Assembly (NCBI GenBank): GCA_021234155.1
Contig: JAJEKV010000109.1
Coordinates: 188,001 to 252,000 of the forward strand
Direction: 5' to 3'
From: Isoetes taiwanensis
Lineage: Eukaryota > Streptophyta > Lycopodiopsida > Isoetales > Isoetaceae
DNA: 64,000 bases
In this document: positions 1 to 12,860 of the stretch, one piece after another
Layout of the letters: each line of letters begins with the position of its first letter
How positions within the stretch are numbered: the stretch's first letter is position 1
The notes under the pieces: model-generated
Databases searched by the model: none
Told to the model about the DNA's origin: nothing
Seen by the model: only the letters and a program-made list of their open reading frames with translations
Made by a program: the position numbers and the translations under genes

Positions 1-940
1 ACTGCTAGTTATCTATTTTTAGTGACTTAGATATTATGTCACATTTACCTTCGTTTTCAACGAATAGATGGTAAATTGTTTGGTAAAAATGAACCTCTCA
101 TAAAAGTTTAAGATTTGATTAAACCTTTTTTCTCCAACCAAAAATTTGTAAAAAACATTTGCAAACGTAATGAAGGCATGCACTTAATTCCTAAGGAATC
201 AAAATATGAAAACCATAGTAAGATGTAAAAGAACACTTGTTATATTCATGGCTTAGAGATCTGGTAATGGTTTCAAGGTTAAAATGCCTCATAGTTCATA
301 TTGATAAAATAGTAAGATACTTTAGTGTTCTTGATACTTATGGATTAATGTTATGTTCCTCCTGATCCTCATCCCTGGGGGACACACTTATATATAAAGG
401 GGGTATGGCATCTGCATTCAGAGGGTAGCAAAAAACCCCCCTTGTATACACATTTTTAAGAGGCAATTTGATCCCTATATGTATAGATATTGCTCTAGAC
501 CAGGGCCTAAAAACACCCCTAACCCCTAAATATACATACGCAAATGGTCCAAAAAACACCCCTTCGTTGAACTCTCATGGGTTATACGCTAATGAGAGGT
601 GAATCCTCCGGGTCCTCATCAAAGATTCGAGCGTTCCTCCTTGACCAAGCCCTAGCTATATGAAAGACCACCTTATTCACGTGGCATCATTCTAGAGGGA
701 GAATTGTTCGGTAGTTTTAGTAAGGTTCAAGTTTTGGTTGCTAATGAGCAATACTGTGGTGCAGAAAGATGATTTTTACTATAGATGACTCATGTTTGTG
801 ATAATATGAACGTTGCAACTGACATCCATGATCATAAAATTTATATTGGTGTTAGGACAACATCAGCAATCAAAAGCATTGTTCCATTCTCGAAGTGTCT
901 CATGTCTCTCTAGTGTTCTCATGTGGATGATTAAGAAGAG
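1..940. other. No recognisable gene
   Basis: AT-rich non-coding stretch. Open frames are short and do not resemble a known family. The right edge runs straight into the broken 3' end of the neighbouring transposase, so this may be foreign sequence joined to it. Confidence 0.5.
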
Positions 941-2002
941 TTAACAAAGGAGATGAGGTAAAAAGTCTCGTGTTCTTAGGATGCTTGCCTCCAATATGAC
1001 CTCCAACTCTACATGACTGCCATGACCATCCAATATGATAAGGTGAGGCTGGTCTGGGGATACACCACCTGGAACTCTTGCTGCAAAATGTGACAGCCAT
1101 GACTTAAACAGTTCTGATGTCATCCAAGCCGAAGATTGGACAGCCTGAATGGCACCTTCTTCACATCTTGCAATATGATCCTGCCTCATGCGATTACCTT
1201 TAAAAATATACATGTTGGGGATCCTGTACCCCTCAGCATTAACACAAACCAAAATAGTAACCCATTCCCTATTGTTCATAACTACCTCACTCACCCTATT
1301 CCCCCCCTTTCTAGCTATGATTTTCAACCCCTTCACTTTCCCTGCCTGAATTCCAGTCTCGTCAGCATTCCATATCCTTGAGGCGGGGAAGGCAAATTCA
1401 GCATAAATCTGCTTAAGCCCGGCATAGAAGTTGTCGAGGTTCTCCTGTGTCATGGCACGGGCCCTGGCCACATCTAGGGTTTCTGGACTCCTTAAAGCCA
1501 CTTCGGGGTGTCTTTGTTTAAAGAGCTTCCACCACTTACTGCCTGGTACTCCAGATTCACCACATGAGCCCCCTGCTCTAGCCATCTCTGCTGCCTTTTC
1601 CTTGACAGCAGATAGTGTGACCCCCATCCCTTGCTCTGCCATGCTAAGGGCCCAATTGACGAGCTCCTCCTCTTGGAGAGTTGTCAATATCTGTGGATGA
1701 TTTGTTTGCTTGTGGCTTGTTCGACCGTATAACCAATCCCTGATTGTGGACTCTGGTATACCAGACCTCCTAGAAGCCTCTCTAATTGAAATGCCAAATT
1801 CGCTTACCTCTTCGAGGATGTCGAGCATTTGCTCCTCCGTCCATTGACCTCTCCTACTCGGCCTCCTTGGCATTGGACTGGTAGCAGCACTAACCTGTGG
1901 TGCCCTCCTCTTTGTCCTGGGCGCGCAGACCCTCTTGGATGATGCCGGTCTCCTGGTACCCCTTTCAGCATCGGATTCTCTTCGTGCCCTCGTCGAAACC
2001 AT
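941..2002 (-). pseudogene. pogo/Jerky-type DDE transposase, 3' truncated
   Basis: Open frame of about 353 residues from the ATG at 2002; an in-frame GTG at 2023 is a less likely start. It opens with a basic Arg/Lys/Ser-rich stretch. Next come a psq-type helix-turn-helix (RGQWTEEQMLDILEEV to STIRDWLYGR) and a CENP-B-type DNA-binding helix region (LQEEELVNWALSMAEQGMGV to WWKLFKQRHPE). A DDE_1 core follows, with the first catalytic Asp in NADETGI and the second in LDGHGSH. Family members continue with a Pro/His-rich stretch carrying the third acidic residue; here homology stops soon after LDGHGSHVELEVILEA and a stop follows at 941. The protein therefore lacks the third catalytic residue and should be inactive. 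It stands alone, and I saw no terminal inverted repeats around it. Confidence 0.8.
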
Positions 2003-5000
2003 GGCTACCTTCGTGTTCTTCACAGCCTCCTCTCGATAACATTTGAACTATGAAAGGAGGGCGAGATTTTATGGCCATGGAAGCCATAGCGGGTGTCGGA
2101 GAATTGAATTTCGAAGAATGCAATCGAGTGCAAGCTTTGGGCGCCAAATCGTTTCAAACCCGCATTGAATTCGTTTCAAATCGGCATGCTCGGGGTATTT
2201 TCTCCAACACGGACGTGGTCATCTAGTGCACGAGCATGGTCACCCAGGGCACGGTGCCAGGGACATTCAGTCACGACAGAGGCCATTACAGGCACGGATG
2301 ATGGAACCTGGTGTCTCGGTTGACGGAACCCTGGATAACGACACCTGGACACAAACCGACGACACGTAGACGGGGATACCCATGGCTGCATGGCGATAAC
2401 CAGCGTAGGGACGGGGGGTTTACCGTCGCTCCGAGGTGGGGTCACGGCAGCAGGCGACCATATCCTAAAGAAGGAAAATTGGACGTGGCAAAAATTGAAA
2501 GAAAGGGCAAAGAAAATCTTTTTTTTTTTTTGGTTTCTGTGGGCGGCAGTAGCGTGGGCGGCAAACGGTCAGGCTATGGCGGATCAAGCGACATCTTCTT
2601 TCCTCTTCTTCTTTCCTGTTGGCCCTGAGCAGATCTTGCTTACTCATCCTCGTTCCTTCTTATGCAGGTTCGGCAATACAGGCAGAAGCAAAGCTTCTAT
2701 GGCAGAAGATATGGCAGAATATGAGAATGGCAATGGCGCAATGGCAGAAACCTCCCTATTTTTCTTTCCTCCCCCCCTTTTTTTATCATCCTCTTTCTTT
2801 CTTCCGCAGGTGCAGGTCAACAACAAAAGACAATGCAGAGTAATCTTTTTTTTGCAGATTCGGGAGCATGGCACAGAGCAAATGTCTTTGCTAGCTCATC
2901 CTTTTGTCTCCCACAGAGCACAGAGTAGAGAGCAGAGGCAACGAGTAAGAGGAAATGGTTTTCCGGCTGGAACTTGGAGAACTTGAAGTAAGAGCAGAGG
3001 ATCTTTTCCTTCTTGGCCTTTGCATGTTTGACCATGGCTTTCCTTGCAGGCAGAGAATCAACAGAGAAACAAAGCAAAGTATGCAGCACAGCACAGCACA
3101 GGGCACAAGACTGGCATGATTTTATAGCATTGGAGGGCTGGCGTTTTGCTGGCTCTCCTGAAATATTCAAGAAGCATTATCTGCAGCATCTTCATGCATT
3201 CTTTCTTCAGGGTATTCTTTCTGTAGCATCTTCAACAACGACTTTTTCTTTGTTCTCAAGGCAATGGAAAGAAACAGACTGATAAACATGGCAGAATGAA
3301 AACAGCACCAAGAATGATCTTGGGGAAGATTAGATCTCGGTAGGACCTCCATAATGATGGCGGGTTTTCCCACACCCCCATCATTCGACCTCAAAGGCAG
3401 AAATCAAGATCATCCGGTGCTGCTAGATTAAAACAAAATACTTGACCAGAATTGGAATAAGAATAAGAAAATAATATGGGCCCAAAAATCTTCTTTTATA
3501 ATCAAGAACTGGCATGGAAATACAATGGAAATCATCCATGTCTCTGAACCATGGGAGGCTTCTACACCAGATCATGTGGAGGCTGCCACCCTCCACAAAA
3601 TCGTGGAGCAGGGAGAGAGGAGGAGCTCGTGCTCCTCATTTTCCTTTTATAATTCTTGCCTCTTAATCTCATCCATCCATCTCAACCACTTCATCTCCAC
3701 CATCGTTTTTTGCCTCTTCATCTTTACCCTTCATTTCTGCCTCTTCATCCTAGCCTTAGATAATGTACCCCTCTTCAACCACTAACAAAAATCTTAGAAG
3801 CCCTTAAATTTAAACAACTAGATCTAGGCCCTTTAATTTTTTGGTGCCTTAGACCTTTACAACATTTGGGCTTTATAATTGACCCCCCATTCACCTTTAA
3901 GCATACAAGATTACATGGTTTTATCATGTTGATCGGGTGCCAAAAACCCGGTCAACAAAAAGGCTAAAATACGAGACACCACTCTCTAGTGAAAAATCAC
4001 CCTAAAAGCAACGAAAAAAAGAAAAGGCCGGAGACATGGAGAAAGAGGCAAGCTCCGGCTATGGTTATGGCGCAGGCGAAGATTTGTCGGGTGGGGAGGC
4101 TGTTGTGAATCCCAGGTTGGATTTGGACCAGGAGTAAAAAGCCCATGCATGGCCTTCAATTAGAAACTCACCCCTTAAGAAAACCTCTAGCTCTTAGGTT
4201 TATTCGGCCCCAGGAGACAATGAAGTGATGAAGACATGTTTCCAGTTATAGGGAAAAAGCTTGGCGATCTCCAACAACAATTTCTGGTCAGAGCAAATAA
4301 TGGGGCTCCAGACTCTAGCTACTTACAATGGCAAATAAGTTCATATGGGCTCTATTTGACTTGACAAGAATCCCCTTTGTTGTTCATTCATTTACTTAGC
4401 AAAAGGTTCTTCTGACCTTGGATCTTTAGCTCCAGACATTTGATTAACATTGTCACTGCACAGTTTGGCAAGTTCGAGATTTCTAGTTCAGCTTGGCAAG
4501 TCCAGCAATTCCAATTCATGGAATTGCAAAGACCCGCCAAAAAGAAAATTGAACCAGAAGATTAAAGCAAGGATATGGCAGACGTTACATCTTAGTTGTG
4601 GATTTAAGGAAAATAGTTCATGTTGTAAATGCTTTTGGATTACCCCAATCTTGCTGATCTTTAGCTTATGCAGATTAAGCTTGCAAACCTAGTCATCGTT
4701 GCCAGAAAAGCGGAGTGATCATTCGCTCATCTCAGACTCCTAAACAGATTGCATCTTCTAAGATGTACGAAAGCATAGTGTGTTCTGGTGTCAAGATTCT
4801 TGAGTCCATTGTACAGTTTATCAAAATAGCATGGATTCAAAATATTTGTGATCTCCATGCCTCTAGGTTTATATGATAATTGCTTGATGAGGAATAGATC
4901 TAGACCTAGCAATCCTATGCCATTCACTCTGATACATCTAGTCTTGCTTCCTATTCATATGTACATGTACGCCATGCAAGTTCAACTGTTTATGACTTTT

Positions 5001-5548
5001 GTTTTGAAGCTAAAATATTAGGCTATGATTCTTTCGATGATAACTTGGAAAATTTGACGCTTCAGAGGATTGAAGCATTGATGAAATTCCTAATCCGCAC
5101 AGGATTAGCACTGGGCACTGCGAAATAGAATAGGGCACATGGAAACATAGGGAGACTAAACGAAATTTAAAATCTTTAGTTCTGGTTGTATAATGGGAAA
5201 AAAAATTTTGAACTTTTTAGTTGTGGTATGTTTATGGGAGATATTGTGGTCTGTTAGATAAGGTTTGGGAAATGGTTGGTCTGTTAGATAAGGTTTGGGA
5301 AATGGTTCTTTTCAGTTTCATTTTTTATTTTTTTTGGGCCGAAAATGCCAAGAAAGGCTTATTTTTCCATGTGGACTTTGGTGTCCAAGGTCCGTATTTT
5401 GCATGCACCTGTGGCCCACTTTTACATGCACATGCAATAGGCACATGTCACATTCGCATGCGGCATGCACATATCGCATGCACGTACCACATGTTTCTTG
5501 GCATATGACATGTTGCTTGGCATGTTTATGAAATTGGATTTACATTGC
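2003..5548. other. Non-coding; pyrimidine and GCAG-rich patches
   Basis: No gene recognised. Between about 2,510 and 3,060 several long pyrimidine runs each end in GCAG, resembling splice acceptors, and are followed by GCAGAA/GGCAGA-rich DNA. The reading frames on both strands are broken and match no family I know. The rest (3,400-5,500) is AT-rich with scattered short repeats. Confidence 0.4.
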
Positions 5549-5639
5549 ACTTAGGGCATTGGTCTAATGGTAACACGCTAGTCTTAGAACAATTATGTCT
5601 AGTGCTCAAGATTGCCCAAGGTTGCATTATGTATAGTTT

Positions 5640-5880
5640 CGTCCTATGGAATATATCTGTCTATCTATCTGTTGAAATATGATTTGTATGTCATTATGTA
5701 TGTGATGAAATATGATTTGTATGTCATTAACCAATGGCCATATGGCGAAAATCATATGTCATTGGCATCTATTAACCAATGGCCAAAATCATATGTCATT
5801 GGCATCTATCTATCTATTGAAATATGATTTACATGTCATGATCATCAACCAACAACAAAGTCTTATGTCATTGGTGCCTC
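5640..5880. repeat. Minisatellite, left block
   Basis: Degenerate tandem units built from the words AAATATGATTTGTATGTCAT, AACCAATGGCCAAAATCATA and GTCATTGGCATCTATCTATC. The same array resumes at about 7,554, so the LINE between them lies inside it. Confidence 0.75.
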
Positions 5881-7553
5881 GGGATAAGTTGTGGGACAGA
5901 TTGAGACAGCTAGGGACCCCCGTCGACTTGCAGAATGCTATATCTCTACTTATCTCTGAGGCTTGCTCCTCGGCCGTCTCACACCTTGTCGGGGAGCCCG
6001 TTGTTAGTAGTATTTAAGTGCGCCGGAGCTGCCCTCTATCCCCCGACTCTTGGCTTGTACATTGACCAGGCTAGAAGAATGGCTAGGCCGAGCACCTGGG
6101 AGGGGCGCCAGATTGATGCACCACATAATCCGAAAACTCATATATGCCGATGATGTTGACACCTTTCGCATATACCCCGGAGAGGACATGCAACGCCACC
6201 GGATGCTTTGGACACTTTACGCCAATTCACCCGACATGAGAGTTAACTTGGCCCAAGACAAGGGTGTTCTTTGGTCCCATCATCCGGCATCCACGCCTTC
6301 CCTCATTCACTTACTGGGCGGTAGTGGAGGTGGCTCGGTCTTATAAGTATTTGGGCATTGAGTTTTCTACTACCACACCTTTGGGATGCATCCATCAGGG
6401 TTACTGGTCACTTCGGTGGAAAGACACAGATGCAATGCAAAACAACAATCACAAGGTAGAGCCAGTATGCATGGGGTCACCGGGCACACTTGTTCGGGGC
6501 CTTGGTTGAACGGTCCTCCTGTATAGGGCGTAAGTGTGGGTGCCGGTGATATCCCTCACCACTTGGAACGATCTAGAGCAGTACTGAAGGCCTTCTTGGC
6601 CCGGGTAATTGGGAGTGAAATCCACGGTCCCATATCGGATCTTGCTCCGAGAGACAGGCTTCCTTCCATTCGTAGGGCTGCAAGTAGAACGTCACATTAT
6701 TTACTTCCGAAGGTGGTGGCTATGGATGAAGCCCGCTGCCCAACCTTGCTTTGGCGGTGGCGATGGGCCCGCAGCGACTCAAAGCTGGCGGAAAGACAAG
6801 CAAGCCCAATGGTTCTCGCTATGGAATGTGCGCACACAGATGTGGACCAAAGCATACACCGGCGAACGCTTGTTGCCTTGAAGCGTGACGGATGCTTGCT
6901 TCATGGCCAAGCTTTGGGATCGAGGCCCCTGTCACATGTCAAGGTGGCAAATTATCGATAGCGAGGTTAATCCCATGCTCACGAGGCCCACACCACTACA
7001 CCAGCGCACCCATCTACCCATGAAAAAGCGCCAGGATGATTGCTTCCATTCGACAGTGCACACCACCTCGCATTGAGACATGGAGATGGATTCGGGAGCC
7101 GCGTGAGGACGAGAGTCCGGCTCTTTGTCAACGTGGCGCCATTGAGGATGAAAGTCACGCCCTCCGGGCCCGGTCCGGTGTAATGCGAGCATATCCGGGC
7201 TCGGTATGCCTCGGTTAGTTGTGCCCCCATCGTGGCCTCGGGCCTTGCATGAGCTAATGAGCACGACCTCATAGGCTTGTTGGGATCATTACCTCAGGAG
7301 GTAATGGATACGCGGGCTCAATTATGCCCCCCTATCCGACATTAACCTCAGTTGTACTTGTGATTATGTATATAACTGTGCAGTATGTCAGCATCCTTAT
7401 TGCTACTAAGGTTTTTCCCCCGAAAACCCTTCGGGGCGGGGGTTTTTTAATCCTGGTAATAATACGCCTGCTGCTCTCTCTTTGTACTTGGTCCCATAGG
7501 CCAGTTGGTCTCCGTGGACGATAAAATCATATTCTATTCTATTCTATTCTCTA
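5870..7553 (+). pseudogene. Non-LTR retrotransposon (LINE) reverse transcriptase remnant
   Basis: Several frames together give the 3' half of a LINE RT. Segments are VPRDKLWDRLRQLGTPVDLQ (palm approach), a piece near 6,020-6,110 resembling the GCPLSPTLF/GLYIDRLEEW region, IYADDV at about 6,143 (catalytic YxDD) and MRVNLAQDKG (thumb approach). YKYLGIEF follows at about 6,340. Past 6,400 the C-terminal region is too decayed to follow. Frameshifts separate nearly all motifs, and no endonuclease or ORF1 is present, so the copy is 5' truncated and dead. It ends in a conserved 3' terminus plus (TTCTA)n at 7,480-7,553 and interrupts a minisatellite. Confidence 0.8.
7480..7553 (+). repeat. LINE 3' terminus A with TTCTA tail
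   Basis: Core TCCCATAGGCCAGTTGGTCT then CCGTGGACGATAAAA, followed directly by TTCTA repeats rather than poly(A). A CCCTTCGGGG stem with UUCG loop lies just upstream at about 7,430. The core recurs at 14.3, 16.5 and 60.4 kb with different tails. Confidence 0.75.
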
Positions 7554-8290
7554 AATATGATTTACATGTCATGATCATCAACCAATGACAAAAATAATAT
7601 GTCATTGGCATCTATCTATCTATCGAAATATGATTTACATGTCATGATCATCAACTAACGACCAAAATCATATGTCATTGGCATCTATCTGTCTCAATAT
7701 GATTCGCATGTCATGACCATCAACCAACGACCAAAATCATATATTATTTGCATCTATCTGTTTGTCTATCTGTTGGAATATGATTTGCATGTCATTAACC
7801 AGCACTCAAAATCATGTCATTAACCAACATCGACATATTATTGGTTTTCTAAATTTCAAGCGACCAAAGTCGTATGTTAATGGCTTTCTGAATGTCACAA
7901 AAACCAATGACCAAAAATCATATGTCATTAACCAACGGCCACATATTATTGGCTTTCTGGATTTCACATAAACCAGCAACCAAAGTCTTATGTTATTGGC
8001 TTTCTGGATATCACATAAACCAACGGCCAAAATCATATGTCATTAACCAACGGCCACATATTATCGGCTTTCTAGATTTTGGGCTGAAATTCGAAAACAC
8101 CAAAAACGCCCGGTCTCTCATAAATAATAAACAACCATAATTCACAATCAACCAATGGCCAAAATCATATGTCACCAGAAACACTAGGTCTCTCATAAAG
8201 AACCACAATTCACAATCAACCAACGACCAAAATCATATGCCATTAACCAACGACCACTTTATTCTTTCTCAATTTCTACACCAAAAACAC
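7554..8290. repeat. Minisatellite, right block
   Basis: Continuation of the array cut by the LINE. Units go from about 70 bp (ATGATTTACATGTCATGATC, then CAACCAACGACCAAAATCAT, then ATGTCATTGGCATCTATC) to shorter units of the AACCAACGGCCAAAATCATA type. There is a gradual sequence change across the block. Confidence 0.75.
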
Positions 8291-8344
8291 CAGGTCTCCA
8301 ATAAACAATTCACAATCAATCAACCATCTAACTAGGCATACACA

Positions 8345-8778
8345 AGGTTAGGGTCTATTCGCACCCATGGTTAAGTCTAGTTATGTTAACTTTTACCATT
8401 AAGTTAAGTTATTCACGCCAAAGCTAGTTAAAACATTTAGTTAGGCTAACTTAACGAAAAACCATTTCGCACTCGTTTAGTTAAAAAATTTGGTTAAAAA
8501 AAACATAACTAGCTAATTAAATGCTTTCGAACATGTCTAATTAAGTTAGCCAAAGGCATAAAAAATTTTAAGCACATTTAACTAAACTTAAATGACCTCT
8601 AGCATTTAGTTAATTTTGTTAACTTAACCGAACAAAGTGCGAAGAGAAGTTTAGTTAATGTTTTTGGTTAAAAAAGTTAACTAACTCTTAACTAAATTTC
8701 TTAACTATATGCTAACTTAACTAGTAGTGTGAATGTAAATTTCGTTAAAAACTATACTTTAACATAACTTAACCGCGG
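8345..8778. mobile_element. MITE-like palindromic block rich in GTTAAC/TTAGTTAA
   Basis: The left edge reads TTAGGGTCTATTCGCACC then GGTTAAGTCTAGTTATGTTAA. The right edge, reverse complemented, gives GGTTAAGTTATGTTAAAG. Between them TTCGCAC or GTGCGAA words and TTAACTAA/TTAGTTAA words recur in both orientations, so the block can fold into long hairpins. The TTA followed by GGGTCTATTCGCAC resembles a Harbinger/Tourist-type end, but the right end is too diverged to fix a target duplication. Confidence 0.45.
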
Positions 8779-8779
8779 C

Positions 8780-9314
8780 GCTTAGGCGGTCACATGATGG
8801 TGTCAACAGGGTTCACAAGCCGTCAATCATAGAAATGGAAGGGGTCACATGCCAAATTTTGACAGCGAAGAAGCCCTGTTGATAGCAATCCGTTCAACGG
8901 GCTTCTGCATCGGTTGGAAGCATTGCCTCAGAGATGAGATTTTCTAGCACTTGGCAGCAATCCCTCTGCTGGATCACAGACAGGCGCGCCAAATTTTCTT
9001 GCTTCTGGTCTTTCTTTGCAAAGTGGAACCCTTACTTTAACATGTGACCCAAGCAAAAAAATTGGGTTCATGGCAAAGAATCCCTGTTACCAGCTTCACG
9101 TGACCTGACCCTTGGTTTGGTTATTTTTCGAAATTTAGGTATACTGGTGGTGCACATTTAGGTGACTACTAAACCAACGTTTGTGATGAAAATTCTCGCA
9201 TTTTCGCTCTTTCTTCTTTCTTTCTTCTTCTTTTTTCTTCCATGATAATCCCTCGACCGTTATGTAGGCCTGCCTTTCCACAATCAACAGCCCTGCTTCC
9301 AGAATACAGCCTTC
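8780..9314 (+). promoter_or_regulatory. Upstream region and leader of the ENTH gene
   Basis: No other gene here. About 9,200-9,240 is a pyrimidine-rich TTTCTTTC/TTCTTC tract typical of plant 5' leaders, about 75 bases before the chosen start codon. No TATA box could be fixed with confidence. Confidence 0.4.
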
Positions 9315-11460
9315 ATGGAAGCTTTGGATTTCAGCCACCTGAAGAAGCAGGCGTCCTTTTTCCTCAAAGACAGAGTCAAAGCCGCTCGCCTTGCTTTCAC
9401 AAATGTGACCCCCGCTCAATTGTAAGTTTTATTTCTTTTCTTTATCAATTTTTGAGCTCGTTTTATGCGATCATATCATTTTGAAAAGCCCCAGTTCTGC
9501 TGTAGAGAATCTAAGCATCCACCAATTCTGACAGCCTGTCACAAAATAGAGCTGATGTTTTTTTTTTGCTAGTCGTGTTCCGAAAATATTTGAAGCATTA
9601 CGTGCCTCAAATTGGTTACTGTCGCAAAAAGAAAGGTTGTGGATGACATGGATAGTAATTTGTAGCCATCCTTAGGAAATTATAGCCTTCTAAGTATGTA
9701 TTTACATTTTTGTAGTACATATAGGTTCTCTCAAGGTCTACAGTTGCAGCTTTGCTCTTACCAGGTTCTCTTACAAGCCAAGATGCCAATACCTTAAAAC
9801 ATTGAACTTCCCAATATCCAGAGAGTTTTTTGCACATCTATACAGTTATGGAAAGAGCTCTGCAAATATCTTCTGAAATAGTATATAAATAATGAGTATA
9901 GCTCTGATGTTGCACTTATGTAGGTTAGGTTAAGAACACTCGTGTGAGAATTTGGTTGACTATTATAAGATATTTAAACCTATTATTTGCCCAACCTCTG
10001 CTTGATGAATCATACGAAAGGCAGGGAACTAATTTTTGTGTATGGATTGTGTGATGGTTCTGCTCATTGTTCCGCAGAATGACAGAAGAAGCTACCAGTT
10101 CTGATGACTGGGGTCCTGAAACAAAACTTATGGCAGCCATCTCTGATGCTTCATATAAGATGGATGATTATGGAAAAATCATGCAAGTTATTCATCAGCG
10201 GTATGTGTCATTAAAGTTAATATTTATGCTTCTGCTGTTCATCATTTAATGCTGATTTGTTTCTAAATCTGTTTCCTTGTCTTCGGTCCATCTGTTTTTC
10301 TGTTATGGATTGGAAGTATCACCCCATTGTATATTGCATGTATTTAACCCATAATTTTTATTCAATGCAAATAGGCAAGGGAAAGCAACAATTGTTTCAA
10401 ACCAACATTTGTCACATGTACACACCATCGTATGTATGCATCTTGTCAACCTTACAGGTGTCATCCCAGGTGCTCATGCCAGAGTACTTTGTATACAATG
10501 CATGTGAGCACAGTCGTGCTTCATTGCCATAGAAGATTTGATTTCTCGAGGACAAACCTGATAAAGGAGCATTGCCAGCATATTGAGCTCACTAGGAACA
10601 GCTTGTTGCTTTGTCCTTTTTGTTGTTTTCTCCTCCCCTGTTTCTCATACATTTTCCAGTAATCAAATTTATACAAAATGTAAAATCAGCCTAAGTGGCA
10701 GCATGTATGTTTGTGTGTAATTCTACGTCTGTAAATGCTGCTAATTACACAACTTGATTGTCAAAAAATTACAGGCTGGACAGCTCTGAAAAAAGATACT
10801 GGCGGCAGCTAGACAAAACACTTGCACTAATAGAATATCTCCTCACTCATGGACCCGAAAGAATAGTTACTGAACTGCGTTCTGACTGGGATGCAATTGA
10901 AGAACTTACACAGTTTGTTTTTGTAGATGAAAGAGGGTAAGTGTCATGGATCTGGTAGTGATTGAATGTTTTCAGGGCAAAATTATGCGCTTTTTTATCC
11001 TGACCTGTTCTGATCAATCATGTTCAGTGTGGATCACGGCCACAGTGTACAACGAAAAGCTTCCAGGATTTTGGAATTATTGAGTGAGAGAAACATTCTG
11101 CAGGCCGAACGGGAACGTGCTCAGAAGATTTCACGTGGAATTCTTGGTTTCGGGGGCACATCAACTGATTCCAGAATTGAGGGTTTTGGCAATTTCACCA
11201 CCTCAGAAGGACAATATAAGGATGCCCATGCAAGGAATGTGGAGGAGACATCTTTCTTTAAGGATAGTGATTCTGATTGGCAGCCTTTTGAAAAAAGTAA
11301 GCCTCATGATGAAAATACTGAATATACAAAGAGTGGTACTATTCCAAACAATTGCCTTGATGATAATAAAGAAGGCAATGCCATTAGAACTCTCTTGCCA
11401 CCCCCACCTCCTCCCAAGAGCATGGTGTCTACCAGAATTCCAGATCTTATTGACTTGTGA
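9315..11460 (+). CDS. ENTH-domain (epsin-like) adaptor, four exons
   Basis: Exons 9315-9421, 10078-10200, 10775-10936 and 11028-11460 are joined by GT-AG introns that keep one frame and give about 274 residues. Exon 1 encodes MEALDFSHLKKQASFFLKDR and ends just after VTPAQL, a conserved plant ENTH start. Exons 2 and 3 carry the rest of the helical ENTH fold (TSSDDWGPETKLMAAISDAS, RYWRQLDKTLALIEYLLTHG). Exon 4 has GHSVQRKA, then a low-complexity tail with a polyproline run and terminal IPDLIDL, where LIDL resembles a clathrin-box motif. ENTH proteins bind phosphoinositides and recruit clathrin at trans-Golgi or endosomal membranes. The protein is shorter than canonical epsins and resembles the small plant ENTH/VHS family. 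No lesion is visible. Confidence 0.88.
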
Positions 11461-12440
11461 TTAGCATGCTGCTATTAAGATGCTTTTGCTGTGTAATAAG
11501 ACTGGAGCTGTAAATAAGGGGAAGTGCAATCTGTGAAGAGCAATAATTAATTTTATACTCTGCTTTTGTCGTGTGCTTGCCTTGCTTGGACAATTTGATA
11601 GTACTGGAAGGTGATTTGTTTAATAGTGCATGAAAATAGTTATTATAGCACTTCTGTTGGCAAGTAAAAGGCTCGGCGATCAATGGGGAGATGGACAGGC
11701 AGTGGAATTTTTGTGGTGGCTGGCTGCTATATGTTGTTATGTATGATATGGAAGGTAACACATTAAAGTAGTAAGAATCATTTAAATACCCTATTGCGGA
11801 TGAAGATTAGATGATCTGGATTGAACCCACTTTATTCAATGGCTGAGGTTGAGACAATAATAATGTGTTGAGCCACTATTGCGAAATTGATCTATTTTAC
11901 CATGATCTGCTATTGGGCCATGTTCCACTATTGGTGACCCTCCTCTAATTGTATTACTTTGACTTAATTCAAATATTCCTTGCTCCTATGGCCTGCAAGT
12001 GTCAAGTTTTTCAAGGAACAAAATAGTGTGGGTGAAAAATACTCCTAAGATGCCATGTTTTTCTAGTGATACTGGGTTTTGAGAAGGCATACCTGATTTG
12101 GGTGAAAACTGCCCTAACCGATCCTTCTCTTGCTGCTTTGCCACTCAAAGATATTTTCTCTTTGCAGTTCAGGTGATACCTTATGTCATTTGGAGGACCA
12201 TAATGGATAAAAAGGGGCAGAAATGGTAGAACACTTTTCTAGATTTACTCGAAAAAGAGGCATCGTCAGCCTGGAAGGACTACTCGAACCTTTCATATAA
12301 TTGACCATTCTAGATGGATCTGTATCAATATCACATCTGCCAGGAGCTAATGTTCCCATCAAGTAATAACAATTTGTAATGGAACTATTGCTTCGCGTTT
12401 AATAGTTGTTGCAATAAATGTTTTAAACTGCAACACAAAA
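11461..12440. other. 3' flank of the ENTH gene, no further gene
   Basis: The likely 3' UTR follows the stop; AATAAG near 11,500 is a weak polyadenylation signal. The rest is unremarkable AT-rich DNA. Confidence 0.4.
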
Positions 12441-12444
12441 TTGT

Positions 12445-12622
12445 TGCCATTCTGCCAAAGCTCTTATTCGATCCGGCGATATTTGCGATCGAACAAAGGC
12501 TCTGAGACATCTTCCTCATGGTCTTCTTTGCCACCATTCTGCCAAAGCTCTTATTCACTCCTGCGATATTTGCTATCGAACGAAGACTCTGAGACATCAT
12601 CCTCATTGTCTTCTTTGCCATT
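12445..12622. repeat. 87-bp tandem duplication
   Basis: Two copies of CCATTCTGCCAAAGCTCTTA-type units begin at about 12,447 and 12,534. The period is a multiple of three (29 codons), and the minus strand stays open through both (SIANIAG, NKSFGRM repeated). No protein family recognised. Confidence 0.7.
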
Positions 12623-12689
12623 GTCTGTTCCAGGTAGACCTTAGGAGAGCGTTTCTGTGGATTTTATTTCAGAGCTGCCACATACCGAG

Positions 12690-12860
12690 GGTCTTGACGC
12701 CATCATGGTCGTTGGTGAGATTCTGTAATATGATTCACTTTATTCCTTGCAACGTCACCATCGGTGAGATTTTGTAAGATGACTCACTTTATTCCTTTCA
12801 ACGTCGCCATCACCAATGACCATCACTCGCCATCACCAATGACCATCACTCGAGGTTATG
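12690..12860. repeat. Short tandem repeats (GGTGAGATTNTGTAA; CATCACCAATGACCATCACTCG)
   Basis: Two units of about 55 bp (GGTGAGATT, TGATTCACTTTATTCC or similar, CAACGTC) are followed by a 24-bp direct duplication ending in CATCACTCG. Confidence 0.6.

Noticed and set aside
2390-2986. 198-codon plus-strand open frame
   Set aside because: Product is low complexity, made of translated pyrimidine tracts and GCAG words; overlapped by other open frames.
5545-5600. tRNA-like A-box (TTGGTCTAATGGTAACACGC)
   Set aside because: No B-box follows at a tRNA or SINE spacing; may be a SINE head relic but not enough to call.
7395-7460. Hairpin plus T-run resembling a bacterial terminator
   Set aside because: The DNA is nuclear plant; it is part of the LINE 3' region.
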